The notes below the pieces were generated by a model. That model ran no database searches. It saw only the letters and a list, made by a program, of their open reading frames with translations, and was not told where the DNA came from. DNA of 64,000 bases from Hamiltosporidium tvaerminnensis (Eukaryota; Microsporidia; Dubosqiidae). How positions within the stretch are numbered: position 1 is the first letter of the stretch; the number at the start of each line of letters is the position of its first letter. The stretch covers positions 741,501 to 805,500 of the forward strand of contig JAKIMF020000004.1 in the NCBI GenBank assembly GCA_022605425.2, in the 5' to 3' direction. The position numbers were made by a program, and so were the translations under genes. Shown here in pieces: positions 23,416 through 36,001 of this stretch.

Positions 23416-26412
23416 TTCAAAGATTTATAAAGTATATCATAATTTTCAGAGTCTATGAAATATAAATATAAACAAGATACAATAGAATATCTATTTATTC
23501 TTTCAAGAAATATTTGATCAAATAAAGAAAACTATAATAAAAAGATATTTGATTGTGCCAATCGATTTAATAAATCGGGGTAAAGAAATCAATGTGTTTT
23601 TAATGTTTAGTTGGTAATTTTAATTTATCAAATATGTTTTTAAAAAAATGATTCTTTTCATTCTTAATAAAGTAATAAAAATTTATCGAACAACTAGAAA
23701 TCAAATTTATAAAGAAAAGAAACAAAAATTAAGTTTTAATTAGCCTATAATCTTAAATGTTTAAATACTTCTTAGATGCAACTTATTGGATAATCTATGG
23801 GAAAATAAAGTATAAAATATTTAAAAAAAGCCATAAAGTTTAAGGAAAAGTAGTTGTTTGATTTATAAAAAATGTTTTTATTTTCAATACGTTTAAAATA
23901 ATATTAATTTTGTAAAGAAATATTAATTTAAAACTAGAATTGTAATTAAAGCGATTTGATATTGAGTGTAATTATAGAGTTAATTATTTTAAATGCCACT
24001 TTGAATTAAATTTTGGTTACATTAGAGGAAATTATTAATGATATATAATAAAAGAAAAACGTAAACGAGAATCATATATTTTTATGTATTTTTTAAATTA
24101 CTTGGTTTTTAATATGCCATATCGAATGGTTTGTATTCTTATTTAAACAATTTTTGGGTTTCTATCTGTAGATATTTTATTATGGTGTTTATATTGTCTT
24201 TTTTAATTTATTATAAGTTGAAAATTATTTGAACGGAAATAAAAATGAATCTTCTGATGAAAATTAGACTTTTATAAACATATTCATATATCACTTCTAA
24301 AAGCACTGCTTAAAATTCTTGTTTATTTTTGATATTAAGTGTGAAATTATTTTATAATTTGTTTAAATTAGAAGAACATATGAGTATAGGTTATAAATTA
24401 AACAAAAATAATTAGAAATTCTTTGTGAAATTTATATCATGAAAATCTTTGCACTAATATATACGATTCAAAAATCCGCTTTTTGTTGAAATTTTATTCT
24501 CAAATGCTTAAAATACTAATTTATTGCGATTTTAACTTAATACTATTATATTAATTTTATTTATTCAACTTTTATTATCTATTTAATTCAAGTAAATTAT
24601 TTGTTTTATATCATTTTATTCATAATGATTTTCTATAATAAGAGTCTATTTTCTAGATTTAGGCTTTTTCTATTCCACCACCAAGCAAAACTTTCTTACC
24701 AAGCTCGGCATTATGTTTCAATTATAACATTTAAATTTTCTAAAATAATAGACTCGACTTTCTTTGTGATATTATTTGGTAAACGCATGTATTTGCTGAT
24801 ACTGATATTGGAAGCATTCAAAGGTATAGTATAATTATGATATTCTGAAAAAAATATAATTGAAGGAAATTACAGAAGAGATTACTTTAAGATTTCTTCT
24901 AAAAATATAATCTTGCTTGGTTCTTAGTAAATCTTATCTAGTGTATTATTAATCTAAAGCACCAGAAAACAGTTATATATTTCCTCAATATTTTTTAAAG
25001 ATGTGAGACTATTTACTTTTTTTATCTAAACTAGATATATAGACCGATATCTCTAGCTTATATAATGCGTTTTAATTCGGCATCCAGTTTTATTTAATCA
25101 TATCCCCAATCAAGAATTCTTGAAAACGGATTTCTAGCTTTTTTTTAACTCAAAATTTATTTTTAGTTAAAAAAAGGCAAATCTTTATACCAAATTGCCT
25201 TACATTATATAAAAAACCCTATCTTATGTGTTTTTTGACAATATCTACTGCCTATAAAGGCAATTTGTTAAAGAAACATTATCACAAATATATGGTTTGA
25301 TATAAAAGTTTAATCATCATAGATAGACTAACAACAGAACCTTACACTAATCATCTTATTTTTTTTGATGTTTAAGAATATAATTTTAATTACAATTATT
25401 ACTGCCTTAAATTTTATTGCATTTCATTATAGAATTATGTACTTTAAATTGTATAAAGATAAGTATATATGAGCCATTTTTAGTATCTTATAGCGGTGGG
25501 TATATTTAAACCAAATTAAAGGCTTGTTACATGTTAATCTTACTATAGAGTCTGTTCAAATCATTAGAGATAAAATCGTATCTCGATGAATTTCACAAAG
25601 TATAAACGATTCATAGCAATCTTTTTTATAAGAATCCAACTCATTCATATGAAGCAGAAATGGTTTTTATAGGGGAAAAGATCTTATGTGTATGTATATA
25701 TTTAAAAAGGATCTTTAGAAACTAATGCATTTATTGGCGATAAAATTTTGCAAATGTTTCATATATTTTTTCTTAGATTAGGGAAAAAGGCATGCTATAT
25801 AATTTTTTATTATTTAAAAATTGTGCCAAGTTTTATAAAAATAAATCCGCACATTGAAATTGAGATTTATTTGAAACAGATATATTAAAAAAATTAGAAA
25901 TTTTAAATATTTAGATTTATAGTTTATTTTCTTTAGATATAAATAAAATATTTAACATATATATGTGAGACTAGTGTATTCCAAAACTAACGATTTATGA
26001 ATTAATAAATAGATATTGAAAATAAAATAAATTTTCGAAATTCAAAATTTCTTTTTTTAATTCCACTATATAAATCACAAGAAGGAAACCACAATAGGAT
26101 TTATTTAGCAAAATATTAACCCATTTATTTTTGAACAATAAAAAAATATAAGTTTCGAACCAAAAAATATAGAACATTTCTAATTAAATTTTTTGATTCT
26201 ATTTTCTTTCTATAATCTACAATTTAAAATTACAAATATAACGTGAATCTATAATTTTTTTCATACATTTTTCCGTTCAAAAAAAGCTTAAAGTTATATT
26301 ATATTTGATATTTTTTGAAAAATGTTTTTATGATTTATGAGGTATTACAATGTGTTATCAAGAGAAATTATTTACCATTTAGAGACATTTTTTAAAAATT
26401 ATGAAGTTCGTA
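23416..26412. other. AT-rich gene-free stretch
   Basis: Three kilobases with no frame above 77 codons and no recognisable motif. I see no RNA gene or repeat of note. Confidence 0.55.
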
Positions 26413-26415
26413 CCC
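26413..26415 (+). promoter_or_regulatory. CCC abutting the start of the first tandem paralogue
   Basis: GTACCC sits directly before ATGCGAATA. This suggests that the ATG at 26416, not the in-frame ATG at 26401, was the original start. Confidence 0.5.
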
Positions 26416-27503
26416 ATGCGAATAAGTTCTTTTGTTTTAACATCTTCATTGCTTTTTAAGCATGCTTATAGCTTGATACATTCGATTTTCTTAACCAAAT
26501 TTATAAATACAAGAATTATGCAACCAAATTTTTGCTTAGTTTCTTGTTTCGGAAACTTTATTTTTACATCGAATCTGCCAACTGAATTAGAAAATATGTT
26601 TTAAGATAATCGTTTTTTTATAAAAAATTATATCAGAAGTGCTATTTCTTTTTATTTTTTATACAATTATTTCTACTGTTGCGATAAAAAAAATATTGAA
26701 ACAAAAAGAATAGAAAGTGTCAAAGAAAAATATATTCAATCAACAAATTCGCGTAAAGACATAAATAAACAGCGAAAAGAAACCCTAATAAAAAAGTTTG
26801 ACATGGATAGGTCAAGCCGCTTAACAAGGCAACGTGTAGATTGTTTTTACCACAGTATGGACTATGTACTTTTAAAGATCATGTTCGAAATCGAAAACAA
26901 ACTGGTATACGATCGACTATTAATTATTTCGTTCATAGCGATCTGTCTTAATAATCGCGAATTTATCAATCATATTAAATACAAGTTATCACCTAGCAAA
27001 AAACTTCCGTAGAAGGAGTAGAAAAGCCAGAATTATCTCTTTTCAACCAACAAGTTGAAACATTTGATGCAAGTGGTGTTAAAATATGCAAAGATATGAC
27101 AGTTAAAGAGTTAAAGAATAGATTTTTAACTAAATTTCCAAATTACGATTTAATGATGTTTAAAAATATTTTTTTTGACAAAGCAGATTCTCTAATACCA
27201 GTATTGGACGAATTAAAAAATGAAATAGCACGATTTGTTTTAAATGAAATCTCTAATGATGATAGCATAATGGTAAATTGTCTGGTTAAATTCTTTACCG
27301 AAACTAAAGGAATAGCTCCAGTGCGTTTATCCTCTAATTCTTGGAAAGACGATATGAATTTAGGAATCGTTTCTAGTGATTATAGCGGATTATTATATAA
27401 AAATCTAGATAAACTTATTTCAAATAATATCTTAAAGTGGTACAAGTCAGAAACGTTTAGAACCTTATTTGCGAACATTATATTTAATTTCATCAATGGT
27501 TAA
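26416..27503 (+). pseudogene. Secreted-family paralogue, broken (tandem copy 1)
   Basis: This aligns along its whole length with the intact protein at 34278-35423. The N-terminus has a signal-like hydrophobic run (SSFVLTSSLLFKHAYS). The shared block AISFYFLYNYFYCC follows an in-frame TAA at 26602-26604, where the intact paralogue has a glutamate codon after Met-Cys. The same frame then continues to a second stop at 27010-27012. After a frameshift it resumes in another frame at about 27096 with V-K-E-L-K-N-R-F-L-T-K-F-P-N-Y-D-L and runs to the normal C-terminal end. There are at least two nonsense changes and one frameshift, so it is not functional as read. Confidence 0.8.
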
Positions 27504-28204
27504 ATAAGATGCATAACTAGAAATTGAACTCATAATGTGGAGAGTCATTCTAAAATATCAAGCCAATCTTAATAACATGGTTACAAATATTTATAATGAG
27601 TCTATATTTTCAATTTTTCTTTAATAGTACAAACTCATCGATAAAATTTTAAAAATAAATGAATAAATCTGTATTTTAGACGACTAGTTTTTGTTTTGAT
27701 TTAAATTAAATCTAGTCGAAATATATTTAATCTTCTACATTAACGCATTAAAAAAATGTAATTATAAAGGTAAAAAATTTAAATATAATAAAACACAGAT
27801 AGTAGATAAATTTTTTATCTTTTGCAAACGAAAAAGATCATTTTAAAGGTTTATTCATATTTGATTTAATTGTAGCAAATTTCTTTGTTTCAAAGTGTAA
27901 ATTATAGTCCTTGCCTTGTTTGTATTGCTTCTTTTGTTTAAAATTATATTTGCAAGACACTATAATATCAAAATTAAACTGGATCATTTCTTTAATCCAT
28001 CAAATGTATAAAAAATATTTTTTAATGATTAATCTTATGTTTTTTTATGTTTACCTGCAAAAAATACTGTGATAGCTTATACCTCAAAAAGAACGTTTAA
28101 AATTTGTAAAATAATTTATTTTCTTATAAAAATACTACATCATAATATGTAAGTGGCATAAATTATATTTTTTTTCATGAAATTAGCACTGATCTTGTTT
28201 GATA
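27504..28204. repeat. 3' flank shared with the other tandem copies
   Basis: No gene. Blocks such as AATTATAAAGG (about 27759) and GCAAACGAAAAAGATC (about 27824) recur after the other two tandem paralogues (near 30600-30680 and 35640-35730). The duplicated segment therefore extends several hundred bases past each coding region. Confidence 0.6.
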
Positions 28205-28846
28205 TATTTAACTACACACCTAACACTCTGTAGGTATTTCCCATGGCACCTTCATCCCAAAGCTTTCAAATAAAGAAGTTTTGACCTGTTCAACGAGGTG
28301 TTTAGTTGCCTAAAGTTCTTTAATATCTGTTATCTGGAATTTGATCGCATAACGAAACTCAAATCTGATTCATTAAAGCAGAAAAAGATTCCTGGATTTT
28401 CTAGACTGGGTGGGCCAATGGACTTCTAGATAAGATATATCTCGGTGACATACAAGAAATCTATCTTGCAATCCAACGCCATATTAATATTAAAAACCTG
28501 CTACTTAGAAGTCCTGGCTTTAGAAAGGGTATGTTTTTTCTTGTATCACACAGTCGCTAGGTCTTCGAGCCCAAGCGATTTAAGCTAGATTTTCATGCTT
28601 TTACATGGAAAATACCTAAAAGTTCGTATACAGTCTTCAATCTAGTTACATAAAAAAACTAAAAACTTGTTTGTGAAAAGAGTTTTCACTATTTTGTAGA
28701 TTTCTCTCAAATATAAATTTCTATTGAAAACCCGGAAATGCAGTTTGGTTCTATTTTTCAAAAAACTCAAACAATGATTTTTGCATCAATTACACATTAA
28801 AATTACCAAAGAGATTGGATTAAGTTGGTATCCCTTCCCCACTTCC
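28205..28846 (-). mobile_element. Decayed 0.7-kb retroposon copy
   Basis: A strongly diverged reverse copy that lacks the extreme 3' end. Anchors are CCCAAAGCTTTCAAATAAAG near 28256, CATGCTTTTACATGGAAAAT near 28593 and the CCCCACTT end near 28840. Many substitutions and indels indicate an old insertion. Confidence 0.65.
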
Positions 28847-29280
28847 TTTTTTTTTATTTTTTCTCTATAGAACAAATTTCTATTTACTCAATAAATATCA
28901 CTTTTTTTTTGTAAAAACGTTTTATAAATTTGTAATTATTTGTTAAAAACAGATTCGAAAAGGGTTAATTAAATAAATCTATTTTTGATAAAAGAAGAAG
29001 ATGTGATAACATTAAATTACCAAAGTATATTTTTTATGTAGCATAGTTTTTGTTTTGGAACATAATGAGCAAGCAGATTAACTTGGTGAATGAGATTTAA
29101 TTTGGCTTAGTTTACTTTCTCGTGAATTATGAAAGAATTGCAATCAGAAATTTCTGTAAAATTTTTCTTTCTATAATTTTTTTTTTAAGGATATATTCGA
29201 ACAAAAATCATTATAAATTCTCTAAATATGTGTCTAAGAATAATTATTTGCTTAAAAAAGATATTAAAAAAAATACCATG
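28847..29280. other. AT-rich upstream flank of tandem copy 2
   Basis: No gene supported. It holds A/T homopolymers and ends at the start codon of the second broken paralogue. Confidence 0.45.
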
Positions 29281-30423
29281 CAAATTAATTTCTTTTTTTT
29301 AGCAGATTTGTTGCTTTTTAAAAAATTATTTAAAGTCCAGACACTCAAAAAACTTAAATAAATTTAATATCACACTAATGATGCAATCGACTTTTCGCTT
29401 ACATATTTATTTCAAAAGGTCTGTTTATACATTGAATCTGTCAGCTGAAATAAAAAATAGGTGTGAAGATGATCGTTTTTTTATAAGAAACTATCTAAGA
29501 AGTGCTATTTCATTTTATTTTTTATATAATTATTTTTACAGTGGCGAAGACGAGATGATAGAAGAAAAGAGAAGAGAGTGTGTAAAAAAAAATTATATTC
29601 AAAAACCGACATAAATGAACAAAGAAAAACGGTTTTATTGAACAAATTTGAGATAGATTGGCCATCTGTATGAATAAAATATCATGATACTTCTTTTTAC
29701 GAGAGTATGGGTCATGCACTTATAAAGTTAATGGTTAGATTCGAAGAGCAACTGAAATACGACCGATTATTATATTTGTCCTTTGAAGCATCCTTATTAA
29801 ATCACCCTGGATTTTTAAATCGAATCAAATCCAACTTATTACTTGCTAAAACTCATATTGCAACATTAAAAAGCCAAAATCATAGATATATGAAGCAAGA
29901 CACTAAAAAATATAATTCTCAAGTTGTTGAAAGCAATAGAGACTTAAAATCGGAAGAGTAAAATAGGAGATTTCTAAAGGGTATTCAAAATTATGACTTG
30001 ATTCATTTAAAAAAGATTTATTATATGAACGAAGTTTTCCCGATAAACATATTTAACCAATTAAAGAATAAAATAACAGAATTTGTGTTAAGTAAAATCT
30101 CTAAAGATGATAGTATAATCGTTAATTGTTTCGCTGATGCCTTTTCCAATACTGAGAGTTTAATTCCATATGGTATTAATTGCGGGTCTAATGGGTACTT
30201 ATCGATATCTAAACTCATTTCTAATGATTATGGCGAAGAATTATATAGGATTTTAGAAGCTCAAATCTTACAGAATATCTTAAATTGGTACGAGTCAAAA
30301 GAATTTAGAAATTTATTTTATGATGTTTTACGTTTTTCGATACGTTATTTGAAAATCGATTCAGGCAATAAAAAAGAAAATCGACATGAGGAAAGTCATT
30401 CGTATAACATAAAACGAATCTAG
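29278..30423 (+). pseudogene. Secreted-family paralogue, broken (tandem copy 2)
   Basis: The start MQINFFFLADLLLF at 29278 is nearly identical to the intact paralogue (MQINFFLLTSLLLF). The reading frame then stops at about 29359. The family sequence resumes in other frames: CEDDRFFIRNYLRSAISFYF near 29460-29520, S-M-G-H-A-L-I-K-L near 29705, L-L-L-A-K-T-H-I near 29837, and a 141-codon C-terminal frame at 29998-30423. At least three frameshifts or stops separate these pieces. Like copy 1 it retains the whole gene length, so it decayed after a full-length duplication. Confidence 0.8.
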
Positions 30424-30899
30424 ATATCATGTATATGGATTTTTTAAAGAATTTATGACTTTACTTATTCTTTAATAAAAAAACTCTTGGTAGAATCTTA
30501 AAATCAACTAATCAGTATACGGAATGACTATTTTTGTCTTAGGTCTAATCAAATCTATTTTCAATATATTTTAATCGGCTATGTTAAATTAATAAAAGTA
30601 ATTATAAAGGTTAACAACAAAATATAAAAAAAACGTAGATAAGATATAATTTTTTTATTTGTACAAACGAAAAAGAGCAGTTTAGAAAAGTTATAGATAT
30701 TTATTTTATTTTTATATCATTATTTTAATGCTTATATTATAGTCTCTATCTTGTTTTGCATTACAATTTTTGTTTAAAATGTAAGCGCTGAAAGCCACAA
30801 ATATTAAAATTACTTGCATCACCTCTTCAACTTATAAAACATTCAAACGTGGTTTTCTATCAATTAAACTAATAATTTTTTATTTTTGCTCCAAAACAC
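30424..30899. repeat. 3' flank shared with the other tandem copies
   Basis: No gene. A block with TTCTTTAATA and a later ACAAACGAAAAAGAGCAG match the flanks after 27503 and 35423, again marking a segmental duplication. Confidence 0.6.
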
Positions 30900-31025
30900 A
30901 GGCAGAGAGAAAAAAACTTCATGAAAAACTATCTGCTTAGTGATGTTTAATGAAATTGATAGGAGAATTATTATTTGGATTTGTGATAGAATATAAATCA
31001 AATGTATCTGAAATCCGATTCTCTA
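30900..31025 (+). mobile_element. Fragment of the 5' end of a 0.7-kb retroposon
   Basis: Diverged match to the 5' part of the family (AAAACTATCTGCTTAGTGAT, then TTATTTGGATTTGTGATAG). The rest is missing or unrecognisable. Confidence 0.5.
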
Positions 31026-31392
31026 TAAGGCAGAATCGAAACAGTTATAAAGAAATAGATAGAAAAATACAAGACTTTTTCAAAAAGCGATAACTTAGCG
31101 TGAAATTCAGACTATGATTTATGGAGCAAAAAAATATGAGTTTGACTGGGAAATAGAAGAATTTTGAAGCATCAAAAGGTTTGATCTCTAAAAACAGGCT
31201 TTCGTCAAAGAAAAAAACCCCGGAAATTCCTAGGCACTGAACAGCGACTGAATATGTTTGCATTCTAATTGTTCATCTTGAACTCGAGAGATAGAAGAAG
31301 ACTAGAATAAGTATTTAAGTCTACCAACAATTATTGGTTGTGCTTATATTAAAAACAAAATACCTAGATTTAAATATTATTTTTTTTAGCCA
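31026..31392. other. AT-rich spacer
   Basis: No gene supported; a 72-codon minus-strand frame (31263-31045) has no recognisable feature. Confidence 0.4.
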
Positions 31393-32112
31393 TATTTTTA
31401 ATTTTGTAATCTGAAATCATTTTATACAAGTAGAATATACAATATAATTTTCATTTAATCGACGCAGCGTCAATTTAAACATGATAGCTGCTCTACCGAC
31501 ACCCCCTTGGCATATTGTACCATTAATTTATTACAAAGCTTCCATATTAGGTATGTAACTCATTAAATATAACCTATCGTTGTACCTGTTTGTTTATTTT
31601 CGTTGCATAAGGTGTGACCGTACATCAAAACCATCGGAATCTTATAGACCAAGAGTATTACGACCTGTTCTACAACAGTATAGCTGGAACAAAATTTATC
31701 TATGATATATCTCTGCGACGTACACGGGGTTAAACTAGACGTTTTAATGTCATTCCAAGGTTTATAGCACGCTACCTGTGTTTTTTTAGCATATAAATGT
31801 TATGTTTTTTTGATATCTTTGGGTGCCAAGTCTTTACCCCTAAGCAAGCCAAGGGTGGTTTTCATGCTTTTACATGACAATAACTTATAGGTTCAATCTC
31901 CGCCTACAATATAGTCACATAAAAAACTAAAAAATCGATTTTAGAATAGGCTTTGGTATTTCGTAGACCCTTCTTCTCATACAAAGCCTAATATAACGAT
32001 CAAATTGTTTAGTTTTATTCTCCAAAAAATGCAAACAAAGACATTTATACAATTTTACATACTCATTCCGAAGCAGATGGTTTTTAATAGAGTCATTCTT
32101 GTCTAATATCTT
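31393..32112 (-). mobile_element. Decayed 0.7-kb retroposon copy
   Basis: An old reverse copy retaining the order of landmarks: ATAGCTGCTCTACCGACACC near 31482, TTCATGCTTTTACATGACAA near 31861, and ACATACTCATTCCGAAGCAG near 32066. The open frame on the minus strand over its right part is a by-product. Confidence 0.65.
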
Positions 32113-34200
32113 CTTATAATAACAAATTACATTCAAATTTTTTTTCAACAGCAATTAATTGAAGTAAAATGTTAAGATATGTGATGCTTCTCTTTGAACT
32201 TATATTCATTTCCTCTTTGGTTTATTTCCTTCTCGATTTCAGTTAAAATTAAAATTTGTTAAACCTCTTTGTAGGTTTAAAACAATTCAAAATACAGGCA
32301 CGGTAATTTAGATCTTTGTTTTTTTACGTCTCTGTTTCTCGTCATTAGATATTTAATGGAAGTATGACATATATTAATCATGATATTCCGCTTATTATAT
32401 CGTAACTCGGTGTGTCTTTTGCTATTCTCATCGGCATTAGATCTTGACATTAATCTTCTTAATATATCAAATAAAATACAATAGAATAGATTTTCCAACA
32501 AAAAAACTAAATATATGCTTATACTCTCACGGATATGTTGAGCCTTTTCAGCTAATATATGATATTTTAAGTGCTTTTTTAGTTGTCTTTGCCTGCCCAT
32601 ACCCTACAAAAAACACCAAAAGCTAGGATTACAATAATTTATTGTAATTACAATTACAGAAGTATAAATTCTCGATTTATATCGCTTCATATTCATCATT
32701 TACGGTTCTAACACCTTTTTTTTCAAATTTCATCCCGCCACCCTCTTTTTTTACTATGCTACTTTTTAAATGTACAAATTGTAGTAAAATTCGTACCACA
32801 TAAACTATAAAAAATCCAAAAAGTGGTCAAAGACAATTTTTATAAAAAAGTTTATTTTGATTTTTAAGTTTATTTTTAGATTTATTTATTTTTTTTTGAA
32901 ATAAAATATTAAAATAGAGTCAAATATTAAAAAAGGATATAGAAAACCGAATAATCATAAAATCAGAATTAATCTTGTACTCAGTACTGCTTCATATTTT
33001 CTGCTTTATAAATTATTATTTTGTTGCAATCTCTTATTCTGTTGTCTAAAACCATAGGTGTCTTACTGAAAAGACAAACGATATAGAAGATTTAGAGCTT
33101 AATATGATCCGGGTCAGTGATCACCGAACTTTTGACCCGAGGAACATATAAACTTCTATAGAAATTCACTGGGAACACGAAATTATGGTTTTTGATATTA
33201 ACCTACACAAAAGTGTTTTTTTAATATTTATTGTCGTATTTTATCGTGTCCCATTGAATCAAAAAATATAAAATGCCATCGTCTCGAACTTATACTAATG
33301 TTTTATATATAAAAATAAAAATTTTATCAATTCTACCATTTCATTATGATTCTCATATTCTATATGCTCTGTTTTGGAAGAATTTCTTACTAAAAATGCA
33401 CGTAATTTTTTGTTGGTATTTTATTCTGTCTCTTTCTTTGTTCTTTATTGCATTTTATTGTTAAATTGAATAGATAGGATGAGAGCATTTTAATAAAAGC
33501 AGTAAATAAAATATTTTTATTGTAAAACCTTTTATTTACGGTGTGTTTTAGTAACCTGAGGCTAATTTTTTTAATATTTGAATTTTTTCATATTTTTAGA
33601 TGTTAGATTCAATACAAACGTGTGTCATATATAAGGGAAAATAAAAACACAGGAAGAAGCCAGGATATAAGAATTTAAGAAAAACATTGAAATTTAAAAG
33701 TTTTTTTTATTTTTTATTTTGTGGTAATATTTCTGAATTAATTTTTTTTTAATTCATTAGTTTTTTTAATTTCCTTTTTTATTTCCTCTTTTAGTTTTTT
33801 TTTGTTTTTTTTTTAGTTTTTTTAGTTTTTTTAATTTCCTTTTTTAGCCGTATTAAATTAGATTCTATATATTTTTAAATTTATTTTAATTTTTAATTTT
33901 TTTTTTGAATTTAAAATGTTCTTAATCTGTTTAAATTCCATAATTTACCAAAATATTTATTTTTCTTTTGAGCAAAGACATAAACACGATTTTTTTTTTC
34001 AGACTGATCTTTTTAAACGAAGTGATAATCTACTAAATTTTACCTCTGGCCAGAGTTTAATTCAGCGGGAGAGACATAATGGAGGGAAAACTAATATAAA
34101 ATACGATATTATTTACCATTTTAAGATTTTTTCAATAAATTATAAAACATTTTTTTAAAAAAATATTTTAATATTAATATACCATTTAAAGATATAAAAA
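32113..34200. other. AT-rich gene-free stretch
   Basis: No gene supported. It includes a small palindrome (CGGGTCA...TGACCCG near 33107-33142) and long T-rich low-complexity DNA at 33690-33910. Confidence 0.5.
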
Positions 34201-34214
34201 AAATTATTTCGGCA

Positions 34215-34270
34215 ATAAAATATAATAAAATATAAAAAAATATAAAAAAATATAAAAAAATATAAAAAAT
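34215..34270. repeat. TATAAAAAAA minisatellite just upstream of the intact secreted-family gene
   Basis: Four to five tandem 10-bp units of the type TATAAAAAAA end 7 bp before the start codon at 34278. They offer several TATA-like sites; a promoter role is inference. Confidence 0.6.
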
Positions 34271-34277
34271 TCAAACC

Positions 34278-35423
34278 ATGCAAATAAATTTCTTTCTTTT
34301 AACAAGTTTATTGCTCTTTAATCATGTGAGTAATTGTAGAAATTCAATTTTTTTGAATAAATTTATGACTACGGGAATGCTGAAACCATATTTTTACATT
34401 ACTTTTTATTTCAAAAGCTCAGTTCTCACATCAAATCCATCAACTGCAGTAGAAAATATGTGTGAAGATGACAGTTTTTTTATAAAAAACTACATAAAAA
34501 GTGCAATTTCATTTTATTTTTCGTATTACTATTTTTATTGTTGCGATGATGAAACTTTAGAAGAAAAGAGAAGAAAGATGGTAAAAGAAAAATACATTGA
34601 AAAATTGAATTCACTTAATGACATAAATGAACAAAAGAAGGAAGATTTACTGTTAAATTTTGAGTTGGATTGGTCGCAGGAATCGATTAAAAACCATGAT
34701 AATTGTTTTTACGACGGTATGGATTATGCACTAACAAAGCTAATATTACATATTCAGAAGAAGCTGAACTACGATCAGTTATTATATTTTTCTGTTGTAA
34801 CGTTGCTAATAAATCAGGATGAATTTTTAAATGTAATTAAATCTAACTTATCACTTGCTAAAACACACGTTCAAACACTAGAAGGCGAGAAAAATCAATA
34901 TATGACGCAAGGCATAGAAAAACATAACTCTCAAGCTGTTGAGAGTAATGGAGATTTAACATGTGAAGAGTTAAAGAAGAAATTTCTAACGAGTTTTCCA
35001 AATTATGATTTAAATATGTATAAAAAAATTTATTATGTTGATGAAGATTCTCCGATACCTTTATTAAATCGATCAAAGGATATTATTAAAGAATTCGTTT
35101 TGAATGAAATCACTTGCGATGATAGAAAAATGGTTGAATGTATCGCCGAGTTTAGGTTCAAAGAAAATGGTTTGATTCCTAGCCGTACTCGTTTTAGCTT
35201 ACTTGGATATTATTCTGGATTAAGACTTATTTCTAGTGAATATAGCGGAGCATTATATAGAATTTTAGAGAAACCTATTTCAGAAAATATTTTATGTTGG
35301 TGTCAGTTATTTATATCTGGAATGGTATTTCATGATATTTCATCTGATTTACTTCGTTATTCAGTGTATAAATATTGCAATGAAATGGAAAAAAAACAAG
35401 GAAAATCATTCAAATCACATTGA
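34278..35423 (+). CDS. Putative secreted protein, intact member of a locally duplicated family
   Basis: The 381-residue protein is not recognised. It begins with a likely signal peptide (MQINFFLLTSLLLFNHVSNC). A hydrophobic aromatic block follows near residues 73-88 (SAISFYFSYYYFYCC), then a charged K-R-R-K-M-V-K-E-K-Y-I-E-K stretch. Next comes an alpha-helical-looking middle with SLAKTH near residue 195, and a C-terminal domain starting at CEELKKKFLTSFPNYDL (about residue 232). Three broken paralogues lie in this window (9437-10635 minus; 26416-27503 and 29278-30423 plus). This is the only one with an uninterrupted frame, which suggests purifying selection on at least one copy. Export into the host cell or spore surface is inference from the signal peptide. 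Confidence 0.85.
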   Translation: MQINFFLLTSLLLFNHVSNCRNSIFLNKFMTTGMLKPYFYITFYFKSSVLTSNPSTAVENMCEDDSFFIKNYIKSAISFYFSYYYFYCCDDETLEEKRRKMVKEKYIEKLNSLNDINEQKKEDLLLNFELDWSQESIKNHDNCFYDGMDYALTKLILHIQKKLNYDQLLYFSVVTLLINQDEFLNVIKSNLSLAKTHVQTLEGEKNQYMTQGIEKHNSQAVESNGDLTCEELKKKFLTSFPNYDLNMYKKIYYVDEDSPIPLLNRSKDIIKEFVLNEITCDDRKMVECIAEFRFKENGLIPSRTRFSLLGYYSGLRLISSEYSGALYRILEKPISENILCWCQLFISGMVFHDISSDLLRYSVYKYCNEMEKKQGKSFKSH

Positions 35424-36001
35424 GTTAATCTAAATTCATGTCTATGATTTTTTTGTGATAAATTTAGCTTCAAATTATTCTTTAATAGAAAAATTCTTTG
35501 ATTGAATCTTACCAATTAATAAATTAATATTAGAAATAAATAATTATTGATTATTTAATTCGTATTTTTTATTTTTTTCTATCTTTTTCTCAATCTAATC
35601 ACTAAAAAATATATTTTAGTCATAAAATATTGAATTTAGAACAGAGTTGATAATAAATGGCAAAAAAATAATAAAATTATGAAAAAAAGATATAAATTTT
35701 TATTGTGCAAACCAATAAAAACGATCTGTAATGACTATAAACATTTCTGGTTAAAATCTTTGGTTATCTCTTTTTGAGTATTTATTATCTTCATTTCAAT
35801 TATTTTTAGGCCATAATATTTAGACTGTTTTCAAATTTGTTTTTAGCCGAAGATTTTATAGTCAGAGTATTGAATTTAGATTGTTTTTATATTTCTTAAT
35901 AAAGAATATTTAGAGAATTTGTAATTTTTTTTAAAATTACTGTTTATTTAAAAACGATTTTTGTGATTTTTTCTTATAATTTCTGGCTTGAATAACCCCA
36001 A
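35424..36001. repeat. 3' flank of the intact paralogue and upstream region of the actin-related gene
   Basis: No gene. The first 300 bases carry the flank shared with the two upstream tandem copies (TTCTTTAATAG near 35480 and GCAAACCAATAAAAACGATC near 35707). The last 100 bases lead into the CCCC start motif of the next gene. Confidence 0.6.
35996..35999 (+). promoter_or_regulatory. CCCC start-proximal motif of the actin-related gene
   Basis: AATAACCCCAA directly precedes the ATG at 36002 and supports that start. Confidence 0.65.

Noticed and set aside
33107-33142. Palindrome CGGGTCA...TGACCCG
   Set aside because: A 7-bp stem with a long loop and no following T-run or gene end; too weak to call a regulatory or terminator structure.
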